Assembly: GCF_023115465.1 (NCBI RefSeq)
Contig: NZ_CP096034.1
Span: forward strand, 3,844,001 to 3,908,000
Length of the DNA stretch: 64,000 nucleotides
Source of the DNA: Gottfriedia acidiceleris
GTDB lineage: Bacteria > Bacillota > Bacilli > Bacillales > Bacillaceae_G
Reading direction: 5' to 3'
Numbering within the stretch: position 1 is the first letter of the stretch; every line of letters starts with the position of its first letter. Positions 29,488 through 37,800 of the stretch are shown piece after piece. The notes beneath the pieces are model-generated. The model was not told where the DNA came from, did no database searches, and saw only the letters and a program-made list of their open reading frames with translations. The position numbers were made by a program, and so were the translations under genes.

Positions 29488-30266
29488 AATCTCGTACCTT
29501 CTTTCACAACAACGACATCACGATTCATTTTTCCAAATATGTTACGGATTTTAAAAGTTTTTTCTTTCTTTTCAACACTTGTTCTTTCATATTTTCCAAA
29601 TCGGCTTTCTAATAAGATAAATCCTTTTTCAAGAAAGACACTTAAAATAAAATAAACGAGAGCAAGTGCAAGATAGGATTCAATAAAATGACGATTTAGT
29701 AAACCTAATGTTTGTGATTGCCCTGTTAGCTCCATTACCCCAAGAGTGAATGCTAATGATGTATCTTTTAATGTTCCTATTAATAAGTTTCCTAAAATAG
29801 GGATCCATATTGCGAATGCTTGTGGTGCTATGATTCTCTTAAAAGCCTGATATCCGTCCATTCCAACAGAATAAGCTGCTTCAATTTGCCCTCTATCTAC
29901 AGCACTAACTGATGCACGAATACCTTCTGAAATAAAAGCTGCACTGTGTAATCCGTATGTTAAAATGACAAAATATAAAACATCAATTCTACTAACATCT
30001 ACTTCTACTAGTTTTAATAGCTCTGGTACGCCATAATAAATTAAAAATAATTGAATTAAAATAGGAGTTCCCCTAAAAAATGAAACATATATTTGCGAGA
30101 TTCTTTGAAAAATTGGTACCTTATACATTCTAGGTAAGGCTACAAGTAAGCCAACACCTAACCCTACTAAAATAGAACTCCCTACAATGATTAACGAAAT
30201 CTTTATAAAAGGTAGTAATTTAATAAAATATTCAAAGATCAATCCAGCTTTAAAATCAGCACCCAT
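29484..30266 (-). CDS. tcyL: amino acid ABC transporter permease (TcyL-like)
   Basis: This is a HisM-family permease, 260 residues with about five helices and the EAA loop [22 protein letters not shown]. The C-terminal tail of about 35 residues after the last helix is strongly basic, longer than in its partner. It follows the binding-protein gene by 26 nt and overlaps the next permease gene by 4 nt. Confidence 0.88.
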   Translation of the reverse strand: MGADFKAGLIFEYFIKLLPFIKISLIIVGSSILVGLGVGLLVALPRMYKVPIFQRISQIYVSFFRGTPILIQLFLIYYGVPELLKLVEVDVSRIDVLYFVILTYGLHSAAFISEGIRASVSAVDRGQIEAAYSVGMDGYQAFKRIIAPQAFAIWIPILGNLLIGTLKDTSLAFTLGVMELTGQSQTLGLLNRHFIESYLALALVYFILSVFLEKGFILLESRFGKYERTSVEKKEKTFKIRNIFGKMNRDVVVVKEGTRL

Positions 30267-30292
30267 TCTTTCTCACCCTTTTGGTTTTAGCT

Positions 30293-31108
30293 TTAATTTG
30301 CTGTAAAATCAGCACCTAACCACTTTTGGCTTAATTTAGCAAGTGTTCCGTCAGCTTTTATTTTTAATAGTGCTTCGTCAATTGCATCTGCTAATTTTTG
30401 ATCTTTTGTATCATTTTTTCTAAAGGCAAATAATACATCAGCCTCTGTTAAAGCTGGCCCTACTGCTTTCAATTCGCCTTTTGGATCAATCAAAGATAAG
30501 GTAAAATCTGCAGAGACTGTAGCATCTACACGCCCTGATATAATTTGTTGAACAGTGTCATTTGCTCCACCATTTTGATAAACAATTTTAATTGCGTTAT
30601 TATGCTCTTTATTATAATTTTCAAGAATTTGTGCTTCTGCACTTGTAGCTGTTGTTAATACCTTTTTGCCTTTTAAGTCATCAATTGATTGAATTGAATT
30701 ATTACCTTTTGCAACAACGATCTTATTTTTCCAATGCGCATAAGATTCTTTGTTAAATAAATACTTCTCTTCCCTCTCTGGATTTTTTTCAATTTCGTGT
30801 GCCACAAAATCTATTTTCTTAGTTTCTAGACTTAACAATAAGCTTGAAAATTCATATGTTTTTAAATCAAACTTGTATTCTGGTAATCTTTTATCAACTT
30901 CTTTTACAAGTTCAACATCAAAGCCAGTTAGATTTCCATTTTTATCGATAAAGCATACATTTGGAAATTGTGTACCAGTACCTACAACAATTCTTTGAAC
31001 TTTTGAACCAGTAGCTGTTGCTGCCTCTTTATCATTATTTTTTAAAGCAAATGTAATGATTAAAACAACGACTGCCAAGGATACAAGTGTAATAACAAAC
31101 TTTTTCAT
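30293..31108 (-). CDS. amino acid-binding protein, membrane-anchored without lipobox (TcyJ/K-like)
   Basis: This is a family-3 solute-binding protein, 271 residues, for the adjacent ABC transporter. It has the motifs VGTGTQFPNVCFIDKNGNLTGFDVELVKEV and GKKVLTTATSAEAQIL spanning both lobes. ATG 31108 is chosen because of the GAGGA site and the hydrophobic helix that follows directly. A longer frame from 31159 overlaps the upstream gene. Unusually, the N-terminal helix (residues 3-20) is not followed by a lipobox cysteine; it ends in FALKNNDKE. The protein would therefore be held by an uncleaved helix or be released, unlike typical Gram-positive binding lipoproteins. Confidence 0.85.
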   Translation of the reverse strand: MKKFVITLVSLAVVVLIITFALKNNDKEAATATGSKVQRIVVGTGTQFPNVCFIDKNGNLTGFDVELVKEVDKRLPEYKFDLKTYEFSSLLLSLETKKIDFVAHEIEKNPEREEKYLFNKESYAHWKNKIVVAKGNNSIQSIDDLKGKKVLTTATSAEAQILENYNKEHNNAIKIVYQNGGANDTVQQIISGRVDATVSADFTLSLIDPKGELKAVGPALTEADVLFAFRKNDTKDQKLADAIDEALLKIKADGTLAKLSQKWLGADFTAN

Positions 31109-31137
31109 TCTCAATTCCTCATTTCTGATAATTTTTT

Positions 31138-31683
31138 TTAGGGTCTTACTGCTAGCCAAATTAACTCTTCTGATAATTCTTCAGTTGCTTTATTTAGTCT
31201 TTCTGTTAATTCATTAGATAATGAAAAATAATTTTGATAATCTCTTATTACCCAATCATCAATTGCATAAACACCAGTAACAAAATGATTTCCCCCAAGA
31301 ACAGAGAGAACTGGTTTTAATGCATAATCTAAACTCAGTAAATGGGCAATTGTTCCTCCGATGAAGATTGGAAGAACAACTTTATTTTTCAAGCCATTCT
31401 GAGGAATTAAATCTAAAAAAATTTTTAATAAACCTGAATAGGAAGCCTTATAGACTGGTCCTGCGATAACAACCCCAATCGAATTCTCAATTTTATTAAG
31501 GGCTTCTTTAATTTCTTCATTATTAAGATCGCTCTTAATTAAAGCTTCCGTTGGCAAATCCCTAATATTTACTTGACATACTTTAATCCCTACATTAGTC
31601 CACTTTTCTTTTACAAATTGGAGTATGCCATTCAATTTTGAGTTTGGTGATGAGCTTGCAGAAATTATGACAATATCTTTCAA
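31138..31683 (-). CDS. NAD(P)H-dependent FMN reductase (SsuE/MsuE-like)
   Basis: This is a flavodoxin-fold FMN reductase of 181 residues. The FMN phosphate loop SASSSPNSKLN is at about residues 8-18 and the flavin-binding stretch VIAGPVYKASYSGLLKIFLDL near 90. Such reductases supply FMNH2 to two-component monooxygenases, and two of these are encoded downstream in the same operon. It is the first gene of the unit. Translation starts at TTG 31683 after a G-rich site (GGGGGG). The stop lies 29 nt before the binding-protein start. Confidence 0.85.
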   Translation of the reverse strand: MKDIVIISASSSPNSKLNGILQFVKEKWTNVGIKVCQVNIRDLPTEALIKSDLNNEEIKEALNKIENSIGVVIAGPVYKASYSGLLKIFLDLIPQNGLKNKVVLPIFIGGTIAHLLSLDYALKPVLSVLGGNHFVTGVYAIDDWVIRDYQNYFSLSNELTERLNKATEELSEELIWLAVRP

Positions 31684-31746
31684 CGTGATCCCCCCTTTTT
31701 AAAAACCAACATTCCTTATAGGTTAACTAGGAATTAATTGTTATAA

Positions 31747-31801
31747 ACTTTATCACTGACAGAATATTTAGTCAACGTAATTTCCAATAGAACTTTTCTA
31801 T
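31747..31801 (-). promoter_or_regulatory. cysteine-salvage operon promoter with candidate LysR-type operator
   Basis: On the minus strand TTGACT (31775-31770), 17 nt, TAAAGT (31752-31747) forms a sigma-A type promoter about 63 nt upstream of the first start codon. Immediately upstream, 31787-31801 holds the perfect inverted repeat ATAGAA-N3-TTCTAT, suitable for the neighbouring LysR protein. No SAM, T-box or other riboswitch pattern was seen in the leader. Confidence 0.6.
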
Positions 31802-31928
31802 CGTTTTATTAAATATTTGAATTAGCTCGTTAACTTTATAGTTTCCATATGTACGATATAGTTGATTGTCAATTGAGAATACCCCCAATTCTTATATTTA
31901 GTTTTATTTTTAGCTTGTTAAAAAACAA

Positions 31929-31956
31929 AAAGAGTTGGCTATTTCACCAACTCTTT
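31929..31956 (-). terminator. terminator overlapping the end of the LysR gene
   Basis: AAAGAGTTGG (31929-31938) pairs perfectly with CCAACTCTTT (31947-31956). The stop codon of the LysR gene lies in the loop, and a U-rich tail follows on the minus strand. Confidence 0.88.
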
Positions 31957-32904
31957 GCTTAATTCAACTATTTCATTCATTAAATCTGTATACTCTCCAC
32001 GATTACAGAAAATATTTGTTTGAAGAAAAATTCCCTTTGTTTCTTCAATATGTATTGGGTATAGTATTCCTTCTTTAACTTCTTTTTTCACACTGATACT
32101 AGGTAAGAAAGCAATTCCAAATTGTTCTATAATAAGTTTTTTTGACATCTCCGAGCTATCAGTATGAATCCTAATATTTGGAGGAGCCTCTAGATTTTCA
32201 AATAATCGATGAATTCTAAGCCAATCTAATGAACCGCATTCAAAGAAAATAAGATTTTCCTGAGCAATATCTTGAATTGTGATCGATTTTTTTGAAATAA
32301 ACGGATGATCTTTATAAACATAAAGCGTAATTGGATCTTCAAATAATTTAATTGATTGTAAGCTAGGGTGACTAGTTTTCCGAACAAAACCTATATCAAT
32401 TTCATTATTTAACACTTTATTAATTAATTCATCACTCTTACCTGTAATAACTTTATAATGTAAATCTTCTTTACTTACCGAAAGTTTTGGCAAAATTTCT
32501 GAAATAACATAGTTTGAAACCGAAACAGTGGAGCCAATTTTCAATTCATTATTGTGTGATTTTTTTTGATTAACGTGCATCTTCCCTTTTTCGTAAATAT
32601 GAACTAATTGTTGAGCATATGGTAAGAAGCGCTTACCCTCTTCTGTTATATTAATTTGTTTACCCGTTCGGTGAAAAAGCTGACAATTTAATTCTCTTTC
32701 TAACGATTGGATTCTAGCCGTAACAGTTGGTTGTGACAGAAAAAGTGATTCTGCAGCTTTGTTAAAGCTACCATAGTGAATTACATGGATAAACGCTTCT
32801 ATATTTTCAATATTAATTTCTTTCACACCCTTAAATAACAATTTAGTTATATACATTAAATATTCATCTTTATTCCATTCGGTGGATTCTATATTACTAT
32901 TCAT
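31939..32904 (-). CDS. LysR-family regulator, probable activator of the cysteine-salvage operon
   Basis: The winged helix-turn-helix reads NIENIEAFIHVIHYGSF followed by LSQPTVTARIQSLERELN, and a substrate-binding domain spans about 120-320. Homology begins only around residue 30, so the first 26 or so residues may not be translated. Candidate starts are ATG 32904, ATG 32856 and GTG 32826, and none has a clear ribosome binding site. It lies directly upstream of the operon on the same strand and is separated by its own terminator. This resembles the arrangement of YtlI/AscR, the LysR activator of the B. subtilis ytm operon, although that gene is divergent there. Confidence 0.85.
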   Translation of the reverse strand: MNSNIESTEWNKDEYLMYITKLLFKGVKEINIENIEAFIHVIHYGSFNKAAESLFLSQPTVTARIQSLERELNCQLFHRTGKQINITEEGKRFLPYAQQLVHIYEKGKMHVNQKKSHNNELKIGSTVSVSNYVISEILPKLSVSKEDLHYKVITGKSDELINKVLNNEIDIGFVRKTSHPSLQSIKLFEDPITLYVYKDHPFISKKSITIQDIAQENLIFFECGSLDWLRIHRLFENLEAPPNIRIHTDSSEMSKKLIIEQFGIAFLPSISVKKEVKEGILYPIHIEETKGIFLQTNIFCNRGEYTDLMNEIVELSKELVK

Positions 32905-33088
32905 TTAAATAAAAAATATCATTAATAAGTCTATTAGAAATTATTATTTTTATATTTTAATCTTTACATATTCTTTGAAGCTTCTTAAATTCCTTTTTAT
33001 TTACTACCTTTAGAACATTTAAAGCTGATAAAATGAAATTTTTATGTACAACATTATAAATAACTATTCAAAAGGATTAAAAGAAAAC
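32905..33088. other. AT-rich gap upstream of the LysR gene
   Basis: This stretch is very AT-rich and contains poly-A/T runs but no convincing open reading frame, promoter pair or repeat. The promoter of the LysR gene must lie here, but no box stands out. Confidence 0.4.
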
Positions 33089-33111
33089 CCAAGTTCTTAT
33101 ATAGAACTCAG
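33089..33111 (-). terminator. terminator of the 124-residue hypothetical gene
   Basis: CCAAGTTCT (33089-33097) pairs with AGAACTCAG (33103-33111) around a 5-nt loop, allowing G-U pairs in the minus-strand RNA, followed by GGGUUUUCUUUU. Confidence 0.55.
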
Positions 33112-33214
33112 GCTCTTTAGAGGGGGCTAAACTGTTACACAGACTCCCTGTTATACGATAAATTAATTTTTTAAAATAACGTAAGTACCAAAATAGTAAA
33201 TTTTAAATTAAAAG

Positions 33215-33589
33215 TTACGATAACTTAATTTTTCGGACTACTTGTATCTTGACGTGTTTAGGTATATCACCTTTAATCGTCACTTCTCCATTCGATAAAG
33301 GAATTTTTGCTCCCCATCCATTTTTAAATTTTTTGATTTTTACTCGAATTAATCTTATTTCCACTTGACCTAATCCAGATTTGTTTTTTACTTCTAATTC
33401 TGGTGTTTTTGCATTACCAATATTATGTAGAAGTAGTTTTACCCTAATTAGAGGTTCTTGATCGCTTTTTACGATTACATATGCGTTTCCTTGTTCATCC
33501 TCTTTAAATTGGTCGTAGGTTACTGAAAAGCCTTTTGTACTTAAGTAAATTTCTCCATCATCATTTACTTTGTAAACTGGTGAAAACAT
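33215..33589 (-). CDS. hypothetical beta-rich protein
   Basis: This 124-residue protein has no signal peptide or membrane helix. Alternating hydrophobic and charged residues (VEIRLIRVKIKKF, HVKIQVVRKIKL) indicate a beta-sandwich or small barrel with a basic C-terminal half. I do not recognise the family. A clear AAGGAG site lies 9 nt before ATG 33589, and it has its own downstream hairpin, so it appears to be a real single gene. No neighbour suggests a function. Confidence 0.7.
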   Translation of the reverse strand: MFSPVYKVNDDGEIYLSTKGFSVTYDQFKEDEQGNAYVIVKSDQEPLIRVKLLLHNIGNAKTPELEVKNKSGLGQVEIRLIRVKIKKFKNGWGAKIPLSNGEVTIKGDIPKHVKIQVVRKIKLS

Positions 33590-33676
33590 ATGTCTCTTCT
33601 CCTTGCCGTATATTGTTCATATGTAAATAAAGAAATCTTGTTGGCCAGCCTTTTAAAGCGAAGTCAGAAACGTAGG

Positions 33677-33796
33677 TGCACTTTATTCCTAGAATTGGCT
33701 ACTACATCGACTACTCATCATCGCTGCCAACTTATACTTCCTTAAAGTGCAATAAAAAATTGACGATGAAATAATTAAATTATTTTTACGTCAATT
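33677..33796. repeat. structured intergenic element with nested inverted repeats
   Basis: TGCACTTTA (33677-33685) and TAAAGTGCA (33743-33751) form a perfect 9-bp inverted repeat about 57 nt apart. Directly after it, AATTGACG (33758-33765) and CGTCAATT (33789-33796) form a second perfect inverted repeat with further AT pairing inside. The block is less AT-rich than its surroundings and has no reading frame. The flanks, 33590-33676 and 33797-34116, hold nothing further that I can name apart from AT-rich DNA. Confidence 0.45.
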
Positions 33797-34116
33797 CTAA
33801 TCTTAGTATGGCTTAACTATTTAAAAATGTTCTTTCCAATATTTAATATGTTAAAAATATAGTTCTTATCACATCAGACAGATTATTCTAGTTTATTAAA
33901 TATTATTCGAAAATGCAATTTTAAAACCCTGAAATTAATATCTAATTTTTGGAAATTTCCGTTCAAAATAAAGCCATTATTTTACATTAAAACTTGGTTC
34001 TAAAACATAGAATTTAATGAATAAATATGCTATTGTTCTAATGAATTATTTAAAAATTTAAAATCGAATATTTTATCGAAATTATGAAATTTAACAAAAG
34101 GAAGAAGGAACGTCAG

Positions 34117-35367
34117 TTGATTTACAGTAAACAAGATGTGCTACACAATGAATTCCAGAGCATTAAAAATGGAGCTGCATCTACAATCGCAATCAGTTTA
34201 TCAAATAATTATTTTATATTGTTTGCTATTGCAATTTTAGGTGCTACCAATTATCAAGTTGGTTTAATTTCTTCCTTACCTTCAATCGTCGGAATGGCCG
34301 CCATGCTCCCAGCTGCTTTTATTGTTAATAAGTTAGAAGAAAAAAGAAAATTCACTGCCTACTCCATTTTCTTTACACGTTTTTTTCTATTAATAATGGT
34401 TTTTCTTCCATTTATTAAATCAGAGCATATCTCATGGTTTTTTGTTATTTTAATTGCATTAATGAATTTTCCTGGTACATTTCTAAATCTAAGCTGGCAG
34501 GCATTTATAGGTGATTTAATTCCAGCAGATCGTCGAAACACATTTTTTGGCAATCGAAATAGAATACTGACCTTTACGGGAATGATTGTAACGCTTGTAG
34601 CAGGAATATGTATGAAATCCATTAGCCCAAAAAGTGCTCTTCCGTATCAATTACTTTTTTTATTTGCATTTATATTTGGAATGATCGAGTTCTTTTATCT
34701 ATTGAAACATAAAGAGGAGAAGCAAAAAATTGAAATTTCTAATCATTATTCTCCTTTTTCAAAACATCTTTTTCAGTATAAACCATATATCTCATTTTTA
34801 GTTTGTGCATTATTTTTTAACTTTGCGTGGCAAATGGCATGGTCTTTATTTTCGATCTATCAAATAAGATTTGCTCATGCAACTGCTTTTTGGATTAGTT
34901 TATTTACTGTAAGCAACCAACTTTCACAAATTGTTAGTTTTCGTTGGTGGGCAAAGATGGCGAATCGTTACAGTAATACTCAATTATTAATTTGGATTTC
35001 AATCGGAATGGCATCTGCACCTATTTTAAATATTTTATCAACTAATTATGTATACTTATTTTTCGTAAACTTTACATCCGGATTTTTTGTATCTGGTACA
35101 GTTTTAATATTATTTAATAGCTTACTAGATGCTACAGAAGAAGAACATCGCACTTCCTATATTGCCAATTATAATTTCCTACTTTCAATCGTTGCTTTCA
35201 TCGCTCCACAATTTGGTGTTTTTTTACTTGAATCCTTCAGTATGAATATTGCGATGATTATTTCAACGATATTCAGAGGATTGGCTGGAGTATTTTTTGG
35301 AGTGATGGCCTATAAAATGGCACATTCGAAACAATTAGATTATAAGCAAAATAAAATATCTCTCTAG
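34117..35367 (+). CDS. MFS family transporter
   Basis: This is a major facilitator superfamily protein of about 416 residues with some eleven to twelve hydrophobic segments in two halves. The cytoplasmic loop DLIPADRRNTFFGNRNR between helices 4 and 5 replaces the usual loop 2-3 signature, and KLEEKRKF follows helix 2. Similar proteins are annotated only as MFS transporters, so the substrate is unknown. The start TTG 34117 has AAGGA at good spacing. An in-frame ATG at 34084 lacks any ribosome binding site but would give 427 residues. The gene is alone between a long gap and a bidirectional terminator. Confidence 0.82.
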   Translation: MIYSKQDVLHNEFQSIKNGAASTIAISLSNNYFILFAIAILGATNYQVGLISSLPSIVGMAAMLPAAFIVNKLEEKRKFTAYSIFFTRFFLLIMVFLPFIKSEHISWFFVILIALMNFPGTFLNLSWQAFIGDLIPADRRNTFFGNRNRILTFTGMIVTLVAGICMKSISPKSALPYQLLFLFAFIFGMIEFFYLLKHKEEKQKIEISNHYSPFSKHLFQYKPYISFLVCALFFNFAWQMAWSLFSIYQIRFAHATAFWISLFTVSNQLSQIVSFRWWAKMANRYSNTQLLIWISIGMASAPILNILSTNYVYLFFVNFTSGFFVSGTVLILFNSLLDATEEEHRTSYIANYNFLLSIVAFIAPQFGVFLLESFSMNIAMIISTIFRGLAGVFFGVMAYKMAHSKQLDYKQNKISL

Positions 35368-35375
35368 ATAAATCT

Positions 35376-35401
35376 AAAGGAGTTCAAAATTGAACTCCTT
35401 T
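35376..35401. terminator. bidirectional terminator after the MFS gene
   Basis: AAAGGAGTTCAA (35376-35387) pairs perfectly with TTGAACTCCTTT (35390-35401) around a very short loop. It serves convergent genes. Confidence 0.88.
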
Positions 35402-35404
35402 TAT

Positions 35405-36538
35405 TTATGGCTTCAAAACCACTTTAATACAATTATCTTCTTTATTATTAAAAATATGATAGGCATGATCTGCTTCATCTAAAGATAATTTATGCGTAAT
35501 AATTTTGGTCGGGTCAATATTTTCACTTGTAATTTGTTCATATAAGTGTGGCATATAATGTCTTGCCGGAGCTTGCCCCATTTTTATATTTACATTTCTA
35601 CTGAAAAATGCACCCAAAGGAAACGCATTATAGTTCCCACCGTAAACTCCTGTGATTTGAACAGTTCCACATTTTTTAACAGCCTTTGTAGCAATTTGAA
35701 TTGGTCCTAATGTTCCACCTTGTAATTTCATTTTCTGTTCAATAAATTCCAACGGTGATTTCTTCCCATCCATACCAACACAATCAATGACAACATCCGC
35801 TCCACCTTTTGTTATCTCTTTTAAGGTTTCACCCATATCTGGATCTTTCGAAAAATCATAAGTCTCTGTTTTATTCATCTTTTTTGAATGCTCTAATCGG
35901 TAATCGATATAATCTACTGCAATAACTCTTTTTGCACCTTTTTTCCAGGCAAACTCTTGAGCCATTAACCCAACTGGACCGCATCCTAATACAATGACTG
36001 TATCTCGTTCTTTGACCCCTGCATTTTCAACACTCCAATATGCAGTTGGTAGTACATCTGAGAGAAACAGTAGATGATCATCATCTAATTCACAGTTTTC
36101 TGGTATTTTAAACGGAGTATAATTGCCAAACGGTACCCTTAAATACTCTGCTTGTCCACCTGGATAATCTCCAAACTTGGAAGTATAGCCAAAATAACCA
36201 CCTGAATCATAATGTGGATTCGAGTTATCGCACTGACTTTGTAAACCATGATTACAATATGGACAAGTTCCGCAAGCTACTGTAAATGGAATTACGACTC
36301 GATCTCCTTTATTTAAATTAGTAACACCTGGACCAACTTCTTCAACTATTCCCATCGGCTCATGTCCTATAATATAGCCTTCTTTTATTGGAAAATTACC
36401 TTGATATAGGTGAAGGTCAGAACCACAAATTGCTGTTGATGTTATTTTAATTATGACATCATCTTTATGTTGAATTTTTGGATCATCTACTTTAATCGTT
36501 TTTACATTATAATGCCCTTGATAAGTAACCGCTCGCAT
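35405..36538 (-). CDS. zinc-dependent medium-chain alcohol dehydrogenase
   Basis: This NAD(P)-dependent MDR-family dehydrogenase has 377 residues. The catalytic zinc site uses Cys in TAICGSDLH and the following GHEPMGIVEEVG. A structural zinc site is suggested by CGTCPYCNHGLQSQC, and the Rossmann motif is VLGCGPVGLMAQEFA. The extended structural-zinc loop and length resemble glutathione-independent formaldehyde dehydrogenase-like and AdhB-like enzymes of Bacillus. It stands alone. A CCTTAAGG palindrome lies upstream (36576-36583). The substrate is unknown, with small aldehydes or alcohols most likely. Confidence 0.88.
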   Translation of the reverse strand: MRAVTYQGHYNVKTIKVDDPKIQHKDDVIIKITSTAICGSDLHLYQGNFPIKEGYIIGHEPMGIVEEVGPGVTNLNKGDRVVIPFTVACGTCPYCNHGLQSQCDNSNPHYDSGGYFGYTSKFGDYPGGQAEYLRVPFGNYTPFKIPENCELDDDHLLFLSDVLPTAYWSVENAGVKERDTVIVLGCGPVGLMAQEFAWKKGAKRVIAVDYIDYRLEHSKKMNKTETYDFSKDPDMGETLKEITKGGADVVIDCVGMDGKKSPLEFIEQKMKLQGGTLGPIQIATKAVKKCGTVQITGVYGGNYNAFPLGAFFSRNVNIKMGQAPARHYMPHLYEQITSENIDPTKIITHKLSLDEADHAYHIFNNKEDNCIKVVLKP

Positions 36539-36865
36539 AATACGCCTCCTAATTTAGGTCATTTTTATAGCGTTACCTTAAGGAGTATTAGTATGTAATA
36601 ATTAATAAAAAAACCTACCATTCTTTCGTTAAAAAATGAAATAAAAAAAGTAACCCCTTGCAGACTGTAATTAAACTTCTTGCCCAATGCTCTTTTATAG
36701 GCAACAGAATGACTGTAAAATCATACTTTAATTAATGTGATATTAATTTAATTGACCCTATTAGATGTTACTGATTTTTTTTGTAAAATTAGCTATTCTT
36801 GAAGATTCAAATCCAAATGAATTTGATACTATTATAATTAGTACGATTTAGGAAAGGATACTGAT
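36539..36865. other. divergent intergenic region (adh and GNAT genes)
   Basis: On the adh side, CCTTAAGG (36576-36583) sits within an imperfect dyad and could be a regulator site. On the right, a TATAAT box (36833-36838) precedes the GNAT gene without a good -35. No reading frame, repeat or riboswitch was found in the remaining sequence. Confidence 0.4.
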
Positions 36866-37738
36866 ATGACTATAGATTATCGTTTTTATGAGAGTCCAAC
36901 AGATCTTGACTTGCAGTTTGATTTTTGGAATAAGATGACCAAATCTCTTCCCTATGCCTGGAAACCAACTTTATCTCCAAAATTATTTGAACAACAATCT
37001 GAATTTAATGAAAAATCTAGATGTTTTGCTTTTGATGGAGATCAGCTTGTCGGTTATATGAGTTTCTCTGGTAAAGGAGAGTTTGTTTCACTAGGTTATC
37101 CATGGGTATTACCTGAATATGAGGATACTGTGCGGGATGAATTATTTGAAAGAGTTTATCAATTTGCTGTTAGTGAGGAATACGGTGGAAAACTATTTGC
37201 ACAGCGATTTAGAGGACAGTGGTCAAAACATATAGACTACTTCTTATCAAAAGGCTTCAACATTACCAATCGTACTCAAATAGTTGGAGCGCATTATCCA
37301 CTTCTTGTAAAAACAATCCAAAGCATTCCTGGATTTTCGTATGAGATAAAAGATCAATTTCAATTTAATGCTTGGAAAGATTTAAAAATGAAGCAACAAA
37401 TTCTTACTAACGAACAAGTTGCCATGATGAATGAGTATTATAGCTCAATTGAATTCGACTATGCAGTTGAATGTAAGCTAGAAAATCAAGTGATTGCCTA
37501 TTTTGGTATGACAATACGACCAGATACTGGGTATTCAGAAATATTAGCTGTTGCTCATACTGAAGCAGCTATACCTTATTTTTATGATATAATGTCGATT
37601 ATCCATAATGAAAACATCAATCGAAATGTTACAGCTGTTACAATCACTAAGTCACAAATTCCTAAAAGTGTGTTACAAGAAAAACTTGGATTTACTCCAT
37701 TAACTGAAGATGTGATGATGCACAAGAGACATGGATAA
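36866..37738 (+). CDS. GNAT-fold acetyltransferase, two-domain
   Basis: This 290-residue protein resembles GNAT acetyltransferases with two tandem domains. The first half has CFAFDGDQLVGYMSFSG followed by a long helix. The second half has the strand pattern VECKLENQVIAYFGMTI and the C-terminal KSVLQEKLGFTPL, typical of the last GNAT helix and strand. The canonical acetyl-CoA loop (Q/RxxGxG/A) is not clearly present in either half, so activity cannot be assumed. The start has AAAGGA upstream. It is a single gene ended by a strong terminator. Confidence 0.7.
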   Translation: MTIDYRFYESPTDLDLQFDFWNKMTKSLPYAWKPTLSPKLFEQQSEFNEKSRCFAFDGDQLVGYMSFSGKGEFVSLGYPWVLPEYEDTVRDELFERVYQFAVSEEYGGKLFAQRFRGQWSKHIDYFLSKGFNITNRTQIVGAHYPLLVKTIQSIPGFSYEIKDQFQFNAWKDLKMKQQILTNEQVAMMNEYYSSIEFDYAVECKLENQVIAYFGMTIRPDTGYSEILAVAHTEAAIPYFYDIMSIIHNENINRNVTAVTITKSQIPKSVLQEKLGFTPLTEDVMMHKRHG

Positions 37739-37771
37739 GTGAATAAAAAGATAGGTGAGCTGAAAACATAG

Positions 37772-37797
37772 AGAGATTCCAAAAAATTGGAATCTCT
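37772..37797. terminator. bidirectional terminator between GNAT gene and alkC
   Basis: AGAGATTCCAA (37772-37782) pairs perfectly with TTGGAATCTCT (37787-37797) around four A, followed by a T run on the plus strand. Confidence 0.9.
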
Positions 37798-37800
37798 TTT

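Noticed and set aside
31684-31938. SAM (S-box) or T-box leader before the cysteine operon
   Set aside because: The short leader after the mapped -10 box has no terminator, no T-box sequence and no S-box core.
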